DNA of 64,000 nt from JAJZGK01 sp035538795 (GCA_035538795.1 DATLJS010000024.1:62001-126000); one strand, 5' to 3'. Shown: positions 43,158-52,162, counted from the stretch's first letter. The notes: generated from the sequence alone by a model not told the origin. Made by a program: numbers and translations.

Positions 43158-45932
43158 ATGACTGCATCTTCCCTCCGGCATGTCACGCTGGTGGACGGCT
43201 CGGGCTTTATTTTCCGGGCCTTCCACGGGCTGCCCATGATGACGCGCCCCGACGGGGTGCCGGTGAACGCCGTCTACGGCTTTGCTTCGATGCTGATGAA
43301 GCTGATGCAGGAATCGTCGTCGGATCATCTGGCGGTGATCTTCGATGCGGGCAGAACCACCTTCCGCAGCGAAATCTATCCGGCCTACAAGGCCCACCGT
43401 CCCGAGCCGCCCGAGGAGCTGATTCCCCAGTTCGCCTTGATCCGCGACGCCGTGCGGGCCTTCAACGTGCCCTGCGTCGAACTGCCCGGCTTCGAGGCCG
43501 ACGATCTGATCGCCACCTATGCCCGCCTGGCCCGCGAACAGAGCGCCCGCGTCACCATCGTTTCGTCGGACAAGGATCTGATGCAGCTGGTCGGCGACGG
43601 GGTCGAGATGTTCGACCCCCTGAAAAGCCGCGTCATCGGTCCGGCCGAGGTCTTCGAGAAATTCGCCGTCTCTCCCGACAAGGTGATCGACGTTCAGGCT
43701 CTGGCCGGCGACTCCACCGACAATGTGCCGGGCGTGCCCGGTATCGGCATCAAGACCGCCGCCCAGTTGATCACCGAGTACGGCGATCTGGAAAGCCTGC
43801 TGGCCCGCGCCGGCGAGATCAAGCAGCCCAAGCGCCGCGAATCGCTGATCGAAAACGCGGAGCTGGCCCGCATCTCGCGCAAGCTGGTGGAGTTGCGCCA
43901 GGACGCTCCGGTGCCGGAGCCGTTGGACAGTTTCGGCCTGCGTCAGCCCGACCGTGCCGAGCTGCTGGCCTTCATCGACGCCCAGGGGTTCCGCAGCATC
44001 CGCGCCCGTATCGAGCAGCATCTGAATGCTAACGGCGTATCTTCCGCCGTTGGTGCTTCCGACGCTTCGACCGAACCCGTCGTTCAGACGGTGCAGACCG
44101 ATTACGAGCTGATCCTGACCCAGGAGGCTTTGGAGCGCTGGGTCGCCGCCGCCCGCGGGGCAGGGGTGGTGGCAGTGGATACAGAAACCAATTCATTGGA
44201 TTCGCTGCGCTGCGATCTGGTGGGCGTGTCCCTGTCGGTGGCGCCGGGTAAGGCTTGCTATATCCCGGTGATGCATTCCGACGGCCCGGCCCAGGGCGAT
44301 CTGCTGGGCGGCAACGGCCCCGCCGGTCCGGCCTTGCTGCCCAAGGCGGTTACGCTGTCGCTGCTGAAGCCGCTGCTGGAAGACAGCGGCGTGCTGAAGG
44401 TGGGGCACAATATCAAGTTCGACCTTCAAGTGCTGTCTCAAGCAGGTATCGGGGTCGATCCCATCGACGACACCATGCTGCTGTCCTACGTCCTGACCTG
44501 CGGCTTGCACGGTCAGGGCATGGACGAACTGGCGTCGCGCTATCTGAACCACCAGACCATTCCCTATTCCCAGGTTTGCGGCACCGGTAAAGGCCAGATC
44601 ACGTTCGACCGCGTGCCGCTGGACAAGGCCTTGGCCTATGCCGCCGAGGACGCCGACATCACTCTGCGTCTGCACCGGCTGTTCAAGGCCCGCCTGCTGG
44701 CCGAGCGTCTGGTCACCGTCTATGAAACCCTGGAGCGCCCGCTGGCCCAGGTGCTGGCCCACATGGAGCGCCAGGGCATCAAGGTCGACAAGGCCGAACT
44801 TCAGGCCATGAGTGCCGAATTCGCCGGGCGCATGGCGGCGCTGGAGCGGGAAATCTGCGAGATGGCGGGTTTCGAGTTCAATGTCGGCTCGCCCAAGCAG
44901 TTGGGTGAAGTGCTGTTCGACAAGCTTCAGCTTCCCGGCGGCAAGAAAGGCAAGACCGGAGCCTATGCCACCGGCGCCGAAGTGCTGGAGCAACTGGCTC
45001 CGTTGCACCCCCTGCCGCAAAAAGTGCTCGACTGGCGTCAGATCGCCAAGCTGAAAAGCACCTATGCCGACGCCCTGGTGGAGCAGATCAACCCGGCCAC
45101 GGGCCGCGTCCACACCAGCTATTCCATGGCCGGCACCAGCACCGGGCGTCTGGCCTCGTCGGACCCGAATTTGCAGAACATCCCGATCCGTACCGAGGAA
45201 GGCCGCCGCATCCGCCGCGCCTTCATCGCCGAGCCGGGGCACAAGCTGCTGTCGGCCGACTATTCCCAGATCGAGCTGCGTCTGGTCGCCCATGTCGCCG
45301 ACATCGAAGGGCTGAAGCAGGCTTTTCGCGACGGCGACGACGTTCACGCCATCACCGCCTCGCAGGTCTTCGGCGTGCCGGTGGAAGGCATGGACCCGAT
45401 GATCCGCCGTAAGGCCAAAGCCATCAATTTCGGCATCATCTACGGTATCAGCGCCTTCGGTCTGGCCCAGCAGCTGGGCATTCCCAACGGCGAGGCCAAA
45501 AGCTACATCGACGCCTATTTCGCCAAATATCCGGAAATCCGCGCCTATATGGAGCGGACCAAGGAAGACGCCCGCACCAACGGCTATGTCACCACCCTGT
45601 TCGGACGCAAATGCTTCGTGCAGGGCATCGGCGAAAAGAATCCGGCCATGCGGGCTTTCGCCGAACGCGCCGCCATCAACGCCCCCATCCAGGGCGGTGC
45701 CGCCGACATCATCAAGCGCGCCATGATCCGTCTGCCTGACGCCTTGAAGGCCGAGAATTTATCGGCCCGCATGCTGCTGCAAGTCCATGACGAACTGATC
45801 TTCGAAGTCCCCGACGCCGAGATCGAAGCCACCCGCGCGGTGGTCAAGCGCGTCATGGAAGCGGCGGCCGAACTGGATGTGCCGCTGGTAGTGGAAACCG
45901 GCGTGGCGGCCAGTTGGGCCGAGGCGCATTGA
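43158..45932 (+). CDS. polA: DNA polymerase I
   Basis: A complete 924-aa repair and Okazaki-fragment-processing polymerase. Domains: 5'-3' exonuclease (LVDGSGFIFRAFHGLP, FEADDLIATYARLA, GVPGIGIKTAAQLI), 3'-5' exonuclease with intact acidic residues (VVAVDTETNSLDSL, VGHNIKFDLQVLSQ), and family A polymerase (SSDPNLQNIPIRTEEGR, LLSADYSQIELRLVAHV, RRKAKAINFGIIYGISAFGL, LLQVHDELIFEVP). GAAGGA precedes the ATG. Confidence 0.98.
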   Translation: MTASSLRHVTLVDGSGFIFRAFHGLPMMTRPDGVPVNAVYGFASMLMKLMQESSSDHLAVIFDAGRTTFRSEIYPAYKAHRPEPPEELIPQFALIRDAVRAFNVPCVELPGFEADDLIATYARLAREQSARVTIVSSDKDLMQLVGDGVEMFDPLKSRVIGPAEVFEKFAVSPDKVIDVQALAGDSTDNVPGVPGIGIKTAAQLITEYGDLESLLARAGEIKQPKRRESLIENAELARISRKLVELRQDAPVPEPLDSFGLRQPDRAELLAFIDAQGFRSIRARIEQHLNANGVSSAVGASDASTEPVVQTVQTDYELILTQEALERWVAAARGAGVVAVDTETNSLDSLRCDLVGVSLSVAPGKACYIPVMHSDGPAQGDLLGGNGPAGPALLPKAVTLSLLKPLLEDSGVLKVGHNIKFDLQVLSQAGIGVDPIDDTMLLSYVLTCGLHGQGMDELASRYLNHQTIPYSQVCGTGKGQITFDRVPLDKALAYAAEDADITLRLHRLFKARLLAERLVTVYETLERPLAQVLAHMERQGIKVDKAELQAMSAEFAGRMAALEREICEMAGFEFNVGSPKQLGEVLFDKLQLPGGKKGKTGAYATGAEVLEQLAPLHPLPQKVLDWRQIAKLKSTYADALVEQINPATGRVHTSYSMAGTSTGRLASSDPNLQNIPIRTEEGRRIRRAFIAEPGHKLLSADYSQIELRLVAHVADIEGLKQAFRDGDDVHAITASQVFGVPVEGMDPMIRRKAKAINFGIIYGISAFGLAQQLGIPNGEAKSYIDAYFAKYPEIRAYMERTKEDARTNGYVTTLFGRKCFVQGIGEKNPAMRAFAERAAINAPIQGGAADIIKRAMIRLPDALKAENLSARMLLQVHDELIFEVPDAEIEATRAVVKRVMEAAAELDVPLVVETGVAASWAEAH

Positions 45933-46013
45933 GTCTGGCCCTGCCGTTCATATTAGCTTCAGGTAAAGTAATGTATCCTGTCTGATGCGTCCCCCTGATA
46001 TGGGAGTACCATC

Positions 46014-46493
46014 ATGAACAAGATTCTAAGAATACTGGCGGTTTTGGCTTCCGTTGTGCTGCCTGTGGCGGGAGCGGCGGCTCAAGGCTATGGCGCGGGT
46101 GGCAATATGGGTGGCGGCCTGATGCAGGGCAACGGCTCCATGAGCGGGCAGGCCCAGCGCGGACCCGGCCGCTATATGCCTGATCCCGCCACCTTGCCGG
46201 CCTTGAAAGACAAACTGGCCATCAGCGAACAGCAGGAACCCCAGTGGAAGGCCTATAGCGACGCCGCCTCCAATCTTTGGGATCTGCGGCAATCCATGCG
46301 GGCGGCGGCGCCAGGCTCGAACGCAACCCCGGAAGAGCGCCAGAAAATCCGCCAGTCCCATCGCGAAGCCGCGCTGACGGCCCACGGCGAAACCCGTAAG
46401 GCGCGGGACGATCTGTCGGCGGTCCTGACCCCGGATCAGCGAAAGATTTTTGACCAGGAAGCCCCGCCCATGCCGACGAGAATGCCTCGCTAG
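46014..46493 (+). CDS. Spy/CpxP-like periplasmic protein (LTXXQ)
   Basis: A 159-aa exported protein: signal peptide to about residue 23 (VLPVAGAAAQG), a Gly/Met-rich segment, then a helical domain with LKDKLAISEQQEPQWKAYSD and the hallmark LTPDQRKIFDQ. Spy-type proteins are ATP-independent chaperones or metal and envelope stress sensors; which applies is not known. A strong terminator follows directly. Confidence 0.82.
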   Translation: MNKILRILAVLASVVLPVAGAAAQGYGAGGNMGGGLMQGNGSMSGQAQRGPGRYMPDPATLPALKDKLAISEQQEPQWKAYSDAASNLWDLRQSMRAAAPGSNATPEERQKIRQSHREAALTAHGETRKARDDLSAVLTPDQRKIFDQEAPPMPTRMPR

Positions 46494-46498
46494 AAAGC

Positions 46499-46539
46499 AA
46501 AAAAGGGGGGAAAGGCCCGTATGGCCTTCCCCCCCTTTT
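46499..46539. terminator. Bidirectional terminator between the Spy-like gene and folD
   Basis: A long stem (AAAAGGGGGGAAAGGCC pairing with GGCCTTCCCCCCCTTTT, one bulge) around a five-base loop. A-rich on the left and T-rich on the right, it can serve both convergent transcripts. Confidence 0.9.
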
Positions 46540-46555
46540 GATAATAGGGACGCTT

Positions 46556-47452
46556 TCAGAGAACTTCCGTGAACGGCAGGTCGTTCTGGCGGCAGCAGGC
46601 TTCCAGGGCGTTGCGCAGCAGCACGGCAATGGTCATCGGGCCGACGCCGCCGGGAACCGGGGTGATGGCGCCCGCGACTTCGGCGCATTCCTTGTAGGCG
46701 ACGTCGCCCACCAGCTTGGTCTTGCCGGGTTCCGAGCCGGGCACGCGGTTGATGCCCACGTCGATGACGGTGGCGCCGGGCTTGATCCAGCCGGCCTTGA
46801 CCATTTCGGGCTGACCGACGGCGGCGACGACGATGTCGGCTTGACGGCATTCGCCCGGCAGATCCTTGGTCTTGGAATGGGCGACGACGACGGTGCAGGA
46901 TTCCCGCAGCAGCAGCTGGGCCATGGGCTTGCCGACGATGTTCGAGCGGCCCAGGACGATGGCCTTCTTGCCGGCCAGCGATCCCAATTCGCGCTTCAGC
47001 AGCAGGATGCAGCCCAGCGGCGTACAGGGGATTAGCGCTTCGCCGCCGGTGGACAGACGGCCGACATTGACGGGATGGAAGCCGTCCACGTCTTTGGCCG
47101 GGTCGATGGCGTCGATGACTTTCTGCGCGTCGATCTGTTTGGGCAGGGGCAACTGCACCAGGATGCCGTTGACGGCCGGGTCGGCGTTCAGCTTGGCCAC
47201 CAGGGCCAGCAGATCGGCCTCCGACGTGGTGTCGGGCAGCTTGTGTTCGAACGAGTTCATGCCGGCCTGCTTGGTCTGTTCGTTCTTGTTGCGAACATAA
47301 ACCTGGCTGGCCGGATCTTCGCCCACCAGCACCACGGCGAGGCCGGGCGTGACGCCGTGCTTGGCCTTCAGGTCGGCGACGCGCTCGCCGACGGCGGCGC
47401 GCAGGGCGGCGGCGGTGGCTTTTCCGTCGATGACTTTCGCTTGCTGGGTCAT
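46556..47452 (-). CDS. folD: Bifunctional methylenetetrahydrofolate dehydrogenase/cyclohydrolase FolD
   Basis: Interconverts 5,10-methylene- and 10-formyl-tetrahydrofolate. The 298-aa protein shows VGEDPASQVYVRNKNEQTKQ (catalytic Tyr and Lys), GILVQLPLPKQID, DVDGFHPVNVGRL, PCTPLGCILLL, VLGRSNIVGKPMAQLL and the closing PVPGGVGPMTIAVLL. Its ATG overlaps the DUF167 gene stop (ATGA). The operon order is YggT-DUF167-folD. Confidence 0.97.
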   Translation of the reverse strand: MTQQAKVIDGKATAAALRAAVGERVADLKAKHGVTPGLAVVLVGEDPASQVYVRNKNEQTKQAGMNSFEHKLPDTTSEADLLALVAKLNADPAVNGILVQLPLPKQIDAQKVIDAIDPAKDVDGFHPVNVGRLSTGGEALIPCTPLGCILLLKRELGSLAGKKAIVLGRSNIVGKPMAQLLLRESCTVVVAHSKTKDLPGECRQADIVVAAVGQPEMVKAGWIKPGATVIDVGINRVPGSEPGKTKLVGDVAYKECAEVAGAITPVPGGVGPMTIAVLLRNALEACCRQNDLPFTEVL

Positions 47453-47772
47453 GGCTTCCTCACGCTTTCGAGAATACGGCGCGCCAACTCGTCGGGCTCG
47501 CCTTCGATGAACAGGGTTTTGCGCCGGTCGGTGGCGCCGGCGATGATGTCGATCCGGCTTTTCGCCACCTTCCACCGCTTGGACAAAAGGGCGATCAGCG
47601 CGGCGTTGGCCTTGCCGTCTTCCGGCACCGTGGTCACCGATACCTTCAGCACCGCGCCGCCGTCGGCCCCGAGGGCGATTTCGCCGATTTGGTCGCGGGA
47701 TGCCTTGGGTGTCAGGCGCAAAGCCAGCCGCACGCCCCCTTCGACGCGGGTGATCGGCGTGGCTTCGGCCAA
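47449..47772 (-). CDS. DUF167 family protein (YggU-like)
   Basis: A 107-aa protein with the DUF167 core: LRLTPKASRDQIGEIALG, VSVTTVPEDGKANAALIALLSK, SRIDIIAGATDRRKTLFIEG. Function is unknown. It appears to start with TTG directly after the YggT stop, with no better start available, and its end overlaps the folD start by 4 bp, so expression of all three genes is tightly linked. Confidence 0.92.
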   Translation of the reverse strand: MAEATPITRVEGGVRLALRLTPKASRDQIGEIALGADGGAVLKVSVTTVPEDGKANAALIALLSKRWKVAKSRIDIIAGATDRRKTLFIEGEPDELARRILESVRKP

Positions 47773-48069
47773 TTAAAAGCTGCGGGTGATCATGGGCAGA
47801 TACATCTGGATCAGCCACAGGATGAGGAACAGCAGAACCGGCGACAAATCCAAAGCGCCGGTGTTGGGCATGATCTTGCGCAACGGGCGCAGCGCCGGCT
47901 CGGTCACGCGATACAGCAGATCCATGATGGCATAGACGGCGCGGTTGCGGGTGTTCAGCACATTGAACGAGATCAGCCAGCTCATGACGATAGAAGCCAG
48001 CACCAGCAGCTTGAACAGCTCGATGGCGTAATTGATCACGATGATGATGGGCATCATCCACTCGGACAT
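47773..48069 (-). CDS. YggT family membrane protein
   Basis: A 98-aa inner-membrane protein with two YggT-type hydrophobic segments (VINYAIELFKLLVLASIVMSW and LSPVLLFLILWLIQMYL) separated by a conserved loop, DLLYRVTEPALRPLRKIMP. YggT proteins are linked to osmotic stress or to cell-division and envelope organisation; the role here is unproven. MSEWMMPIIIVI at 48069 is taken as start. Promoter must lie between it and the divergent tRNA-Ala gene. Confidence 0.92.
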   Translation of the reverse strand: MSEWMMPIIIVINYAIELFKLLVLASIVMSWLISFNVLNTRNRAVYAIMDLLYRVTEPALRPLRKIMPNTGALDLSPVLLFLILWLIQMYLPMITRSF

Positions 48070-48202
48070 GACGGGGATTCCCGGACAGATGAAATCGAGC
48101 GCTAACCTAGCGGCTCGCTCCCGCAGGCGCAAGAGGTGGGGTGGAGCCGCAAGCCGGGCTTGACAGGATGCCGCCCTTTCTCCCATTATCCGGCCCTCGT
48201 GT

Positions 48203-48278
48203 GGGGCCGTAGCTCAGCTGGGAGAGCGACGCGTTCGCAATGCGTAGGTCGGGAGTTCGATCCTCCTCGGCTCCACCA
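48203..48278 (+). tRNA. tRNA-Ala (anticodon CGC)
   Basis: A 76-nt gene with encoded CCA end. The acceptor stem GGGGCCG pairs with CGGCTCC and includes the G3:U70 pair that marks alanine tRNAs. The anticodon loop TTCGCAA gives CGC (reads GCG). D-loop AGCTCAGCTGGGAGAGC and T-arm GGGAGTTCGATCCTCC are normal. Confidence 0.97.
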
Positions 48279-48363
48279 ATTTCCCTTCAGGCTTAAATCG
48301 CCGCCGCGCCGTCCGTTTGGACCGCGCCGCTGGCGCCTGAATTCCCCGAATCCGTCTGTTTGA

Positions 48364-48786
48364 TCAGGCCGCCTGGTCGTACAGGTCGTAGAGCTGGCTG
48401 TCCTCGCAGCTGATGCGTCGGCTGAGAGCGGCCAGAATCTTACGGGTCTGATCGATGAAACCCTGAGGATCGCGGGAGATGACCGACGGACCGGGCCAGC
48501 GGTGGCGGTAATCGTCGAAGCTGGCCTTCATGCCGCCCATCTCGGCCTGAAACTTGCGGGCTGTCTCGCGGATCTGGGCGTCGGCGTGGTTCAGCATGCG
48601 GGGATAAAGGGTGGCGTCCTCGATAGCCAGATGGACGCCGAATTTGCCGAACAGTTCACGGACGACGGTCGCCACCGGGCCCGGATCGGCTGTCACCGCC
48701 TGTAGATTCAAAAGCTGTTCAATGCGGGCGGTGAGATCACGGACTTCGGTGTGATGGTGGCGGAAAATTTCGGTCTTGCTGCTCAT
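48364..48786 (-). CDS. Hemerythrin-like protein
   Basis: A 140-aa HHE-domain protein that may bind O2 or NO through a diiron site. Candidate ligands are in EIFRHHHTEVRDL, VHLAIEDATLYPRML and the C-terminal ISCEDSQLYDLYDQ. GGAGG precedes the ATG. It is divergent from a CRP/FNR regulator. An NnrR-type box lies 60 bp upstream, centred 41.5 bp ahead of a transcription start predicted from a CATAGT -10 element (48818-48823), the classic activator position. Confidence 0.9.
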   Translation of the reverse strand: MSSKTEIFRHHHTEVRDLTARIEQLLNLQAVTADPGPVATVVRELFGKFGVHLAIEDATLYPRMLNHADAQIRETARKFQAEMGGMKASFDDYRHRWPGPSVISRDPQGFIDQTRKILAALSRRISCEDSQLYDLYDQAA

Positions 48787-48845
48787 GGCGGCCTCCAGCG
48801 GGGTTGCGTTGGCGCCGACTATGCCGGCAATGGAGCGTTGGGTCT

Positions 48846-48859
48846 TTGCGCCGGCGCAA
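48846..48859. promoter_or_regulatory. NnrR/DNR-type box, TTGCG-N4-CGCAA
   Basis: A perfect palindrome, TTGCGCCGGCGCAA, between the divergent hemerythrin and CRP/FNR genes. It matches the NnrR consensus TTGCG-N4-CGCAA known from denitrifying alphaproteobacteria. It is placed for class II activation of the hemerythrin gene and would overlap the -35 region of the regulator's own promoter (possible -10 TATATT near 48869), suggesting autorepression. Confidence 0.7.
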
Positions 48860-48882
48860 ATAACATACTATATTAATCGGCT

Positions 48883-49578
48883 ATGAAGGCTCGCCTCGAT
48901 TTCCGCAAAAATCCCCTGTTCAAAGGCGTTAACGGTTGCGACATCGCGTTACTGCTGGGGCGGGCACGCGAAAAAACCGCAGTCCGTAAGTCTTCTTTCT
49001 TTCATGAGGGCGATCCTGCCGCCCATTGCTTTCTTCTGATCGCGGGGCGGCTCAAGCTGGTGCAAAGCAATGCGGACGGCGTTCAGGTGGCCACCCGTTT
49101 CGTCGGTCCGGGCGAGATGTTCGGTTGGGCGGGCATCATGGGCGGGAACGGATATCCGGCCGCCGCGCAGGCCATGGCCGACAGCTTGGCCTTATGCTGG
49201 GACGCGGACGTGATTCGTCAGGCCATGCTGGCGTCGTCGCGGTTGGCGGTGAACGCCTTGGACCTGATCGGCGCCCGCCTGCGCGAGGCCCAGGACCGGC
49301 TGCGGGAATTGGCGACGGAGCGGGTCGAGCGACGCATCGCCCGCGCCCTGCTGCGGCTTGCGGCGAGTGCCACCGATGGCGGTGAAGCCTCGGCGGCGGT
49401 GACCTTCGACTTTCCCCTGTCCCGCCAGGATCTGGCCGAAATCAGCGGCACCACGCTTTATACCGTCAGCCGTGTCCTGACCGGGTGGGAACAGGCGGAA
49501 ATCGTCCGGGCGGGCCGGCAAAGCCTGACGCTGCGCAATCCCGCCGCCTTGGCCGCAATGGTGGAGCAGGCGGAGTGA
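48883..49578 (+). CDS. CRP/FNR-family regulator (NnrR/DNR-like)
   Basis: A 231-aa regulator with a cNMP-type sensor domain (SFFHEGDPAAHCFLLIAGRLKLVQ, VGPGEMFGWAGIMGG) and a winged helix (FPLSRQDLAEISGTTLYTVSRVLTGWEQ). It lacks the N-terminal cysteine cluster of FNR, as do NnrR and DNR, which sense NO through heme. The NnrR-type box directly upstream and the hemerythrin and globin-sensor neighbours support NO or O2 sensing. The start ATG is close to the presumed -10 element, with no strong ribosome site. Confidence 0.88.
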   Translation: MKARLDFRKNPLFKGVNGCDIALLLGRAREKTAVRKSSFFHEGDPAAHCFLLIAGRLKLVQSNADGVQVATRFVGPGEMFGWAGIMGGNGYPAAAQAMADSLALCWDADVIRQAMLASSRLAVNALDLIGARLREAQDRLRELATERVERRIARALLRLAASATDGGEASAAVTFDFPLSRQDLAEISGTTLYTVSRVLTGWEQAEIVRAGRQSLTLRNPAALAAMVEQAE

Positions 49579-49593
49579 GAAACTGCCGGCGGG

Positions 49594-50700
49594 CTATGCC
49601 GAGAGGCTGTGCCCATCGTCCTGTTCTTCATGGTAACGGGCGCGGATGGCATCCATTTCCGGTAAATTCTTAAGAAAGGCCGCGACCAGTTCCGGGTCGA
49701 AATGCTGCCCCCGGTTTTCCAGCATATGGGCGACGACGCGCTCCTGTGGCCAGGGCTCCTTATAGGGGCGGGCGGACAGGAGGGCGTCGTAAACATCGCA
49801 AATGGCGGCGATGCGGCCTTCCAGGGGGATCTCTTCACCTTTCAGACCGGCGGGATAGCCGGCGCCGTCCCAGCGTTCATGGTGGGTCAGGGAAATGCGC
49901 TTGGCCATGCGGATGACCTCGGCCGTGTTGTCGGGAATGATTTCGCCGCCGATGGTGGGATGGCGGCGCATCACTTCCAGTTCGTCGATTCCCAGACGTC
50001 CGGGTTTCAAAAGGATGTCGTCAGGAATGCCGATCTTGCCGACGTCGTGCAGCGGGCTGGCGACCAGGATCATCTGAGCCCATTTCTGATCCTTGCCGAT
50101 CGCCAGGGCCAGAGCCTGGCACATCCGGCTCATGCGCATCAGGTGCGCCCCGGTTTCGTTGTCGCGGAATTCGCCGGCGCGGGCCAAGCTGAAATTCAGC
50201 TCGTTCGACATGTCTTCCAGGGCGCCGACGATCGATCCGTAATAGGTGGAAACCGCCAGGCCCATATCAAGGAACACGGCGCGGTTGACGGCATGCAGAA
50301 CGCGGCGCTGCTGGTCCGGACGGTCCTGGTACAGATCGGTGATCAGCGAGACCAGGGCATCCAGAACCACCGAATAGGCGCCGGTATAGAACATCAGATC
50401 GACGCCGACATGGTAATGGGTGCGGCCGATGTTTTGGGCGGCGGCCAGATAATCGTCATCGAAGCGGCCGGCTAGAACGAATGTCAGCCAATGCTTTTTC
50501 TGCGCTTGACGGGCATGGCCCATGGAATAGGGAGCGGCAAATAACGCGGCGGCGGCTTGGCTGGAGGTGATGCGCTCATAGAAAACATCCATGATGCCAT
50601 CCATGTGGGGTTCCACCACGGGGGCGAAATCGCGGAGCGTCGCGATGGTCTCGTCATCCATCGACAGAAAAGAAATCCATCGGCCAAGTTCAAGCGCCAT
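49594..50700 (-). CDS. Globin-coupled HD-GYP phosphodiesterase
   Basis: A 368-aa protein combining a protoglobin-type heme sensor with a c-di-GMP phosphodiesterase. Residues 1-160 are globin-like, with the proximal histidine expected at H95 in the family pattern IGRTHYHVGV. Residues 175-350 are HD-GYP: RDNETGAHLMRMSR, metal pair H218-D219 in SPLHDVGKIGIPDD, HHERWDGAGYPAG and CDVYDALLSARPYK. It should degrade c-di-GMP in response to O2 or NO. It is convergent with the NnrR-like regulator, 15 bp apart. Confidence 0.9.
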   Translation of the reverse strand: MALELGRWISFLSMDDETIATLRDFAPVVEPHMDGIMDVFYERITSSQAAAALFAAPYSMGHARQAQKKHWLTFVLAGRFDDDYLAAAQNIGRTHYHVGVDLMFYTGAYSVVLDALVSLITDLYQDRPDQQRRVLHAVNRAVFLDMGLAVSTYYGSIVGALEDMSNELNFSLARAGEFRDNETGAHLMRMSRMCQALALAIGKDQKWAQMILVASPLHDVGKIGIPDDILLKPGRLGIDELEVMRRHPTIGGEIIPDNTAEVIRMAKRISLTHHERWDGAGYPAGLKGEEIPLEGRIAAICDVYDALLSARPYKEPWPQERVVAHMLENRGQHFDPELVAAFLKNLPEMDAIRARYHEEQDDGHSLSA

Positions 50701-50913
50701 TGCCGTTCCCCCGTTATGCCGGCCCGATCGCGCGCAGGTTTTGACCTGGATAGGTTAATGACCGTGCCTTTTATCAAGGCATCGTAGCCGACGACGGCCT
50801 ATAATCCAGAGGGAATTTATGCCTTTTCCAGTATCTTAAAAATTGAAATATCCAAAACGGGTAGACCGCTCCTGAGAGGTCGTCCCGTTCGTCAATGCGA
50901 TTGCCTGTGGCTT

Positions 50914-51531
50914 TCAGTCTTTGACCGGAGACAGCGCGTCGGCGATGTAAAGGCGCAGCAAGGTCCGAATCTCGTCGATCAGAAAGTCACGGTCTTCCCC
51001 ATTCTCCGAGGCGAAGAGAGGAACCAGCTTCAGAAGCTGCAGCAGCAACAGGCCTTTTCGTTCCGCCATGGCGGGCGGCAAGGCGGGGTTGGCCCTGGTC
51101 AGTAAAGCCGCGAGCCGGGTCCGCAGGCTTTGGCGCAGCGTAAGGCGCTTGTCGGTCGCATCGCTGCGAAGGTCGATCAGAGCCAGGGCGGCGGCCCGGT
51201 CCGTCTGCAGTTCAAGCTTCAGGGCCACCAGCGCGCCGGCCAGCTCCGACGGGGAAAGATGCGCGGCCTGTCCGGTCAAGGCGTCGAGCGCCGCCGTCAT
51301 ACGCTCGCCGTAACGGCTCAGCAGGGCGTCCGCCAAAATTTCTTTCGTCGGAAAGAAGCGATAAAGCGAGCCGATGGCCGTGCGGGCGTTGGCGGCGATC
51401 TCGGTCATGGTGGTGGCGTCATAACCCTTTTCGGCGAACAGCGCCGCCGCCGCCGCTAGGATCGCCGAGACCCGTTGACGGCCGCGTTGACGTTTCGGCT
51501 CCAGCGCCGCCATTGACTTTTGCGAGGACAT
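50914..51531 (-). CDS. TetR-family transcriptional regulator
   Basis: A 205-aa TetR repressor with HTH region ILAAAAALFAEKGYDATTMTEI and ANARTAIGSLYRFFPTKEILADAL, and a helical ligand-binding C-terminal domain. It is divergent from the isochorismatase-like gene; a symmetrical site (51547-51564) lies in the gap. ATG at 51531 is preferred over the in-frame TTG at 51537. It probably represses the two downstream genes on the other strand. Confidence 0.9.
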   Translation of the reverse strand: MSSQKSMAALEPKRQRGRQRVSAILAAAAALFAEKGYDATTMTEIAANARTAIGSLYRFFPTKEILADALLSRYGERMTAALDALTGQAAHLSPSELAGALVALKLELQTDRAAALALIDLRSDATDKRLTLRQSLRTRLAALLTRANPALPPAMAERKGLLLLQLLKLVPLFASENGEDRDFLIDEIRTLLRLYIADALSPVKD

Positions 51532-51546
51532 CCTCAACTATCCTTT

Positions 51547-51564
51547 TGCGAGACTACCCTCGCA
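51547..51564. promoter_or_regulatory. Probable TetR operator
   Basis: An 18-bp inverted repeat, TGCGAG-N6-CTCGCA, in the 58-bp gap between the divergent TetR and hydrolase genes. A related half-palindrome TGCGAGGACATCCTCA overlaps the TetR start (51521-51536). Location and symmetry fit autoregulation plus control of the divergent operon. Confidence 0.6.
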
Positions 51565-51589
51565 TATCATGTCCGCAAAGGTCCTGCCA

Positions 51590-52162
51590 ATGTCCGCGTT
51601 CGAATCCCGCAGCACAGCCTTGGTTCTGATCGATCTTCAAAACGGCATTGTCGGCCAGCCGTGGGAACCCCATGACTCCGCCGGAATCGTCGCCCGGTCA
51701 CGGACTTTGGCGGATCGTTTCCGTGCCGCCGGGGCGCCGGTGGTGCTGGTGCGGGTGGCGTTCGCCGCCGATTTCGCCGATGCGCCGGGCCAGAATGTCG
51801 ATCAGCCCGTGGCCCTGCCCAAGGGCGGGTTGCCGCCCGAATGGAGCCAATTGGTCGAAGGATTGGCCCAGCCCGGGGACCTGCTGATCACCAAGCGTCA
51901 ATGGGGCGCTTTCCACGGCACCGAGCTGGATCTGCAATTGCGTCGCCGCGGCATCAAGACGGTGGTGCTGGGCGGTATCGCCACCAATATCGGCGTGGAA
52001 TCCACGGCGCTGCAGGCATGGGAACATGGCTATGACCTGGTCCTGGCCGAGGATCTGTGCGCCGGGCCTTCGGCCGAACTGCACGCCATGGCCTTCAAAC
52101 ATATCTTTCCCCGGCTGTCGCGGGTGATGCGCAGCGATGCGATCGCTCTGGCGGCGTCCTGA
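51590..52162 (+). CDS. Isochorismatase-fold hydrolase lacking the usual Cys nucleophile
   Basis: A 190-aa isochorismatase-superfamily protein: STALVLIDLQNGIVGQPW (catalytic Asp), LLITKRQWGAFHGTELDL (catalytic Lys) and GIATNIGVESTALQAWEHGY. The position that is Cys in nicotinamidase-type enzymes (ATxyC) is Gly here, as in true isochorismatases, so it is not an ordinary cysteine hydrolase. ATG at 51590 has an AAAGG site; ATG at 51569 lies within the likely promoter. TetR-controlled, followed 1 bp later by an AbrB-type membrane protein. Confidence 0.85.
   Translation: MSAFESRSTALVLIDLQNGIVGQPWEPHDSAGIVARSRTLADRFRAAGAPVVLVRVAFAADFADAPGQNVDQPVALPKGGLPPEWSQLVEGLAQPGDLLITKRQWGAFHGTELDLQLRRRGIKTVVLGGIATNIGVESTALQAWEHGYDLVLAEDLCAGPSAELHAMAFKHIFPRLSRVMRSDAIALAAS

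Noticed and set aside
42819..44021. Long N-terminal extension of the ABC ATPase frame
   Set aside because: It runs antisense through the zf-CHCC gene and the 5' part of polA, and the ATPase has a natural start at 42818.
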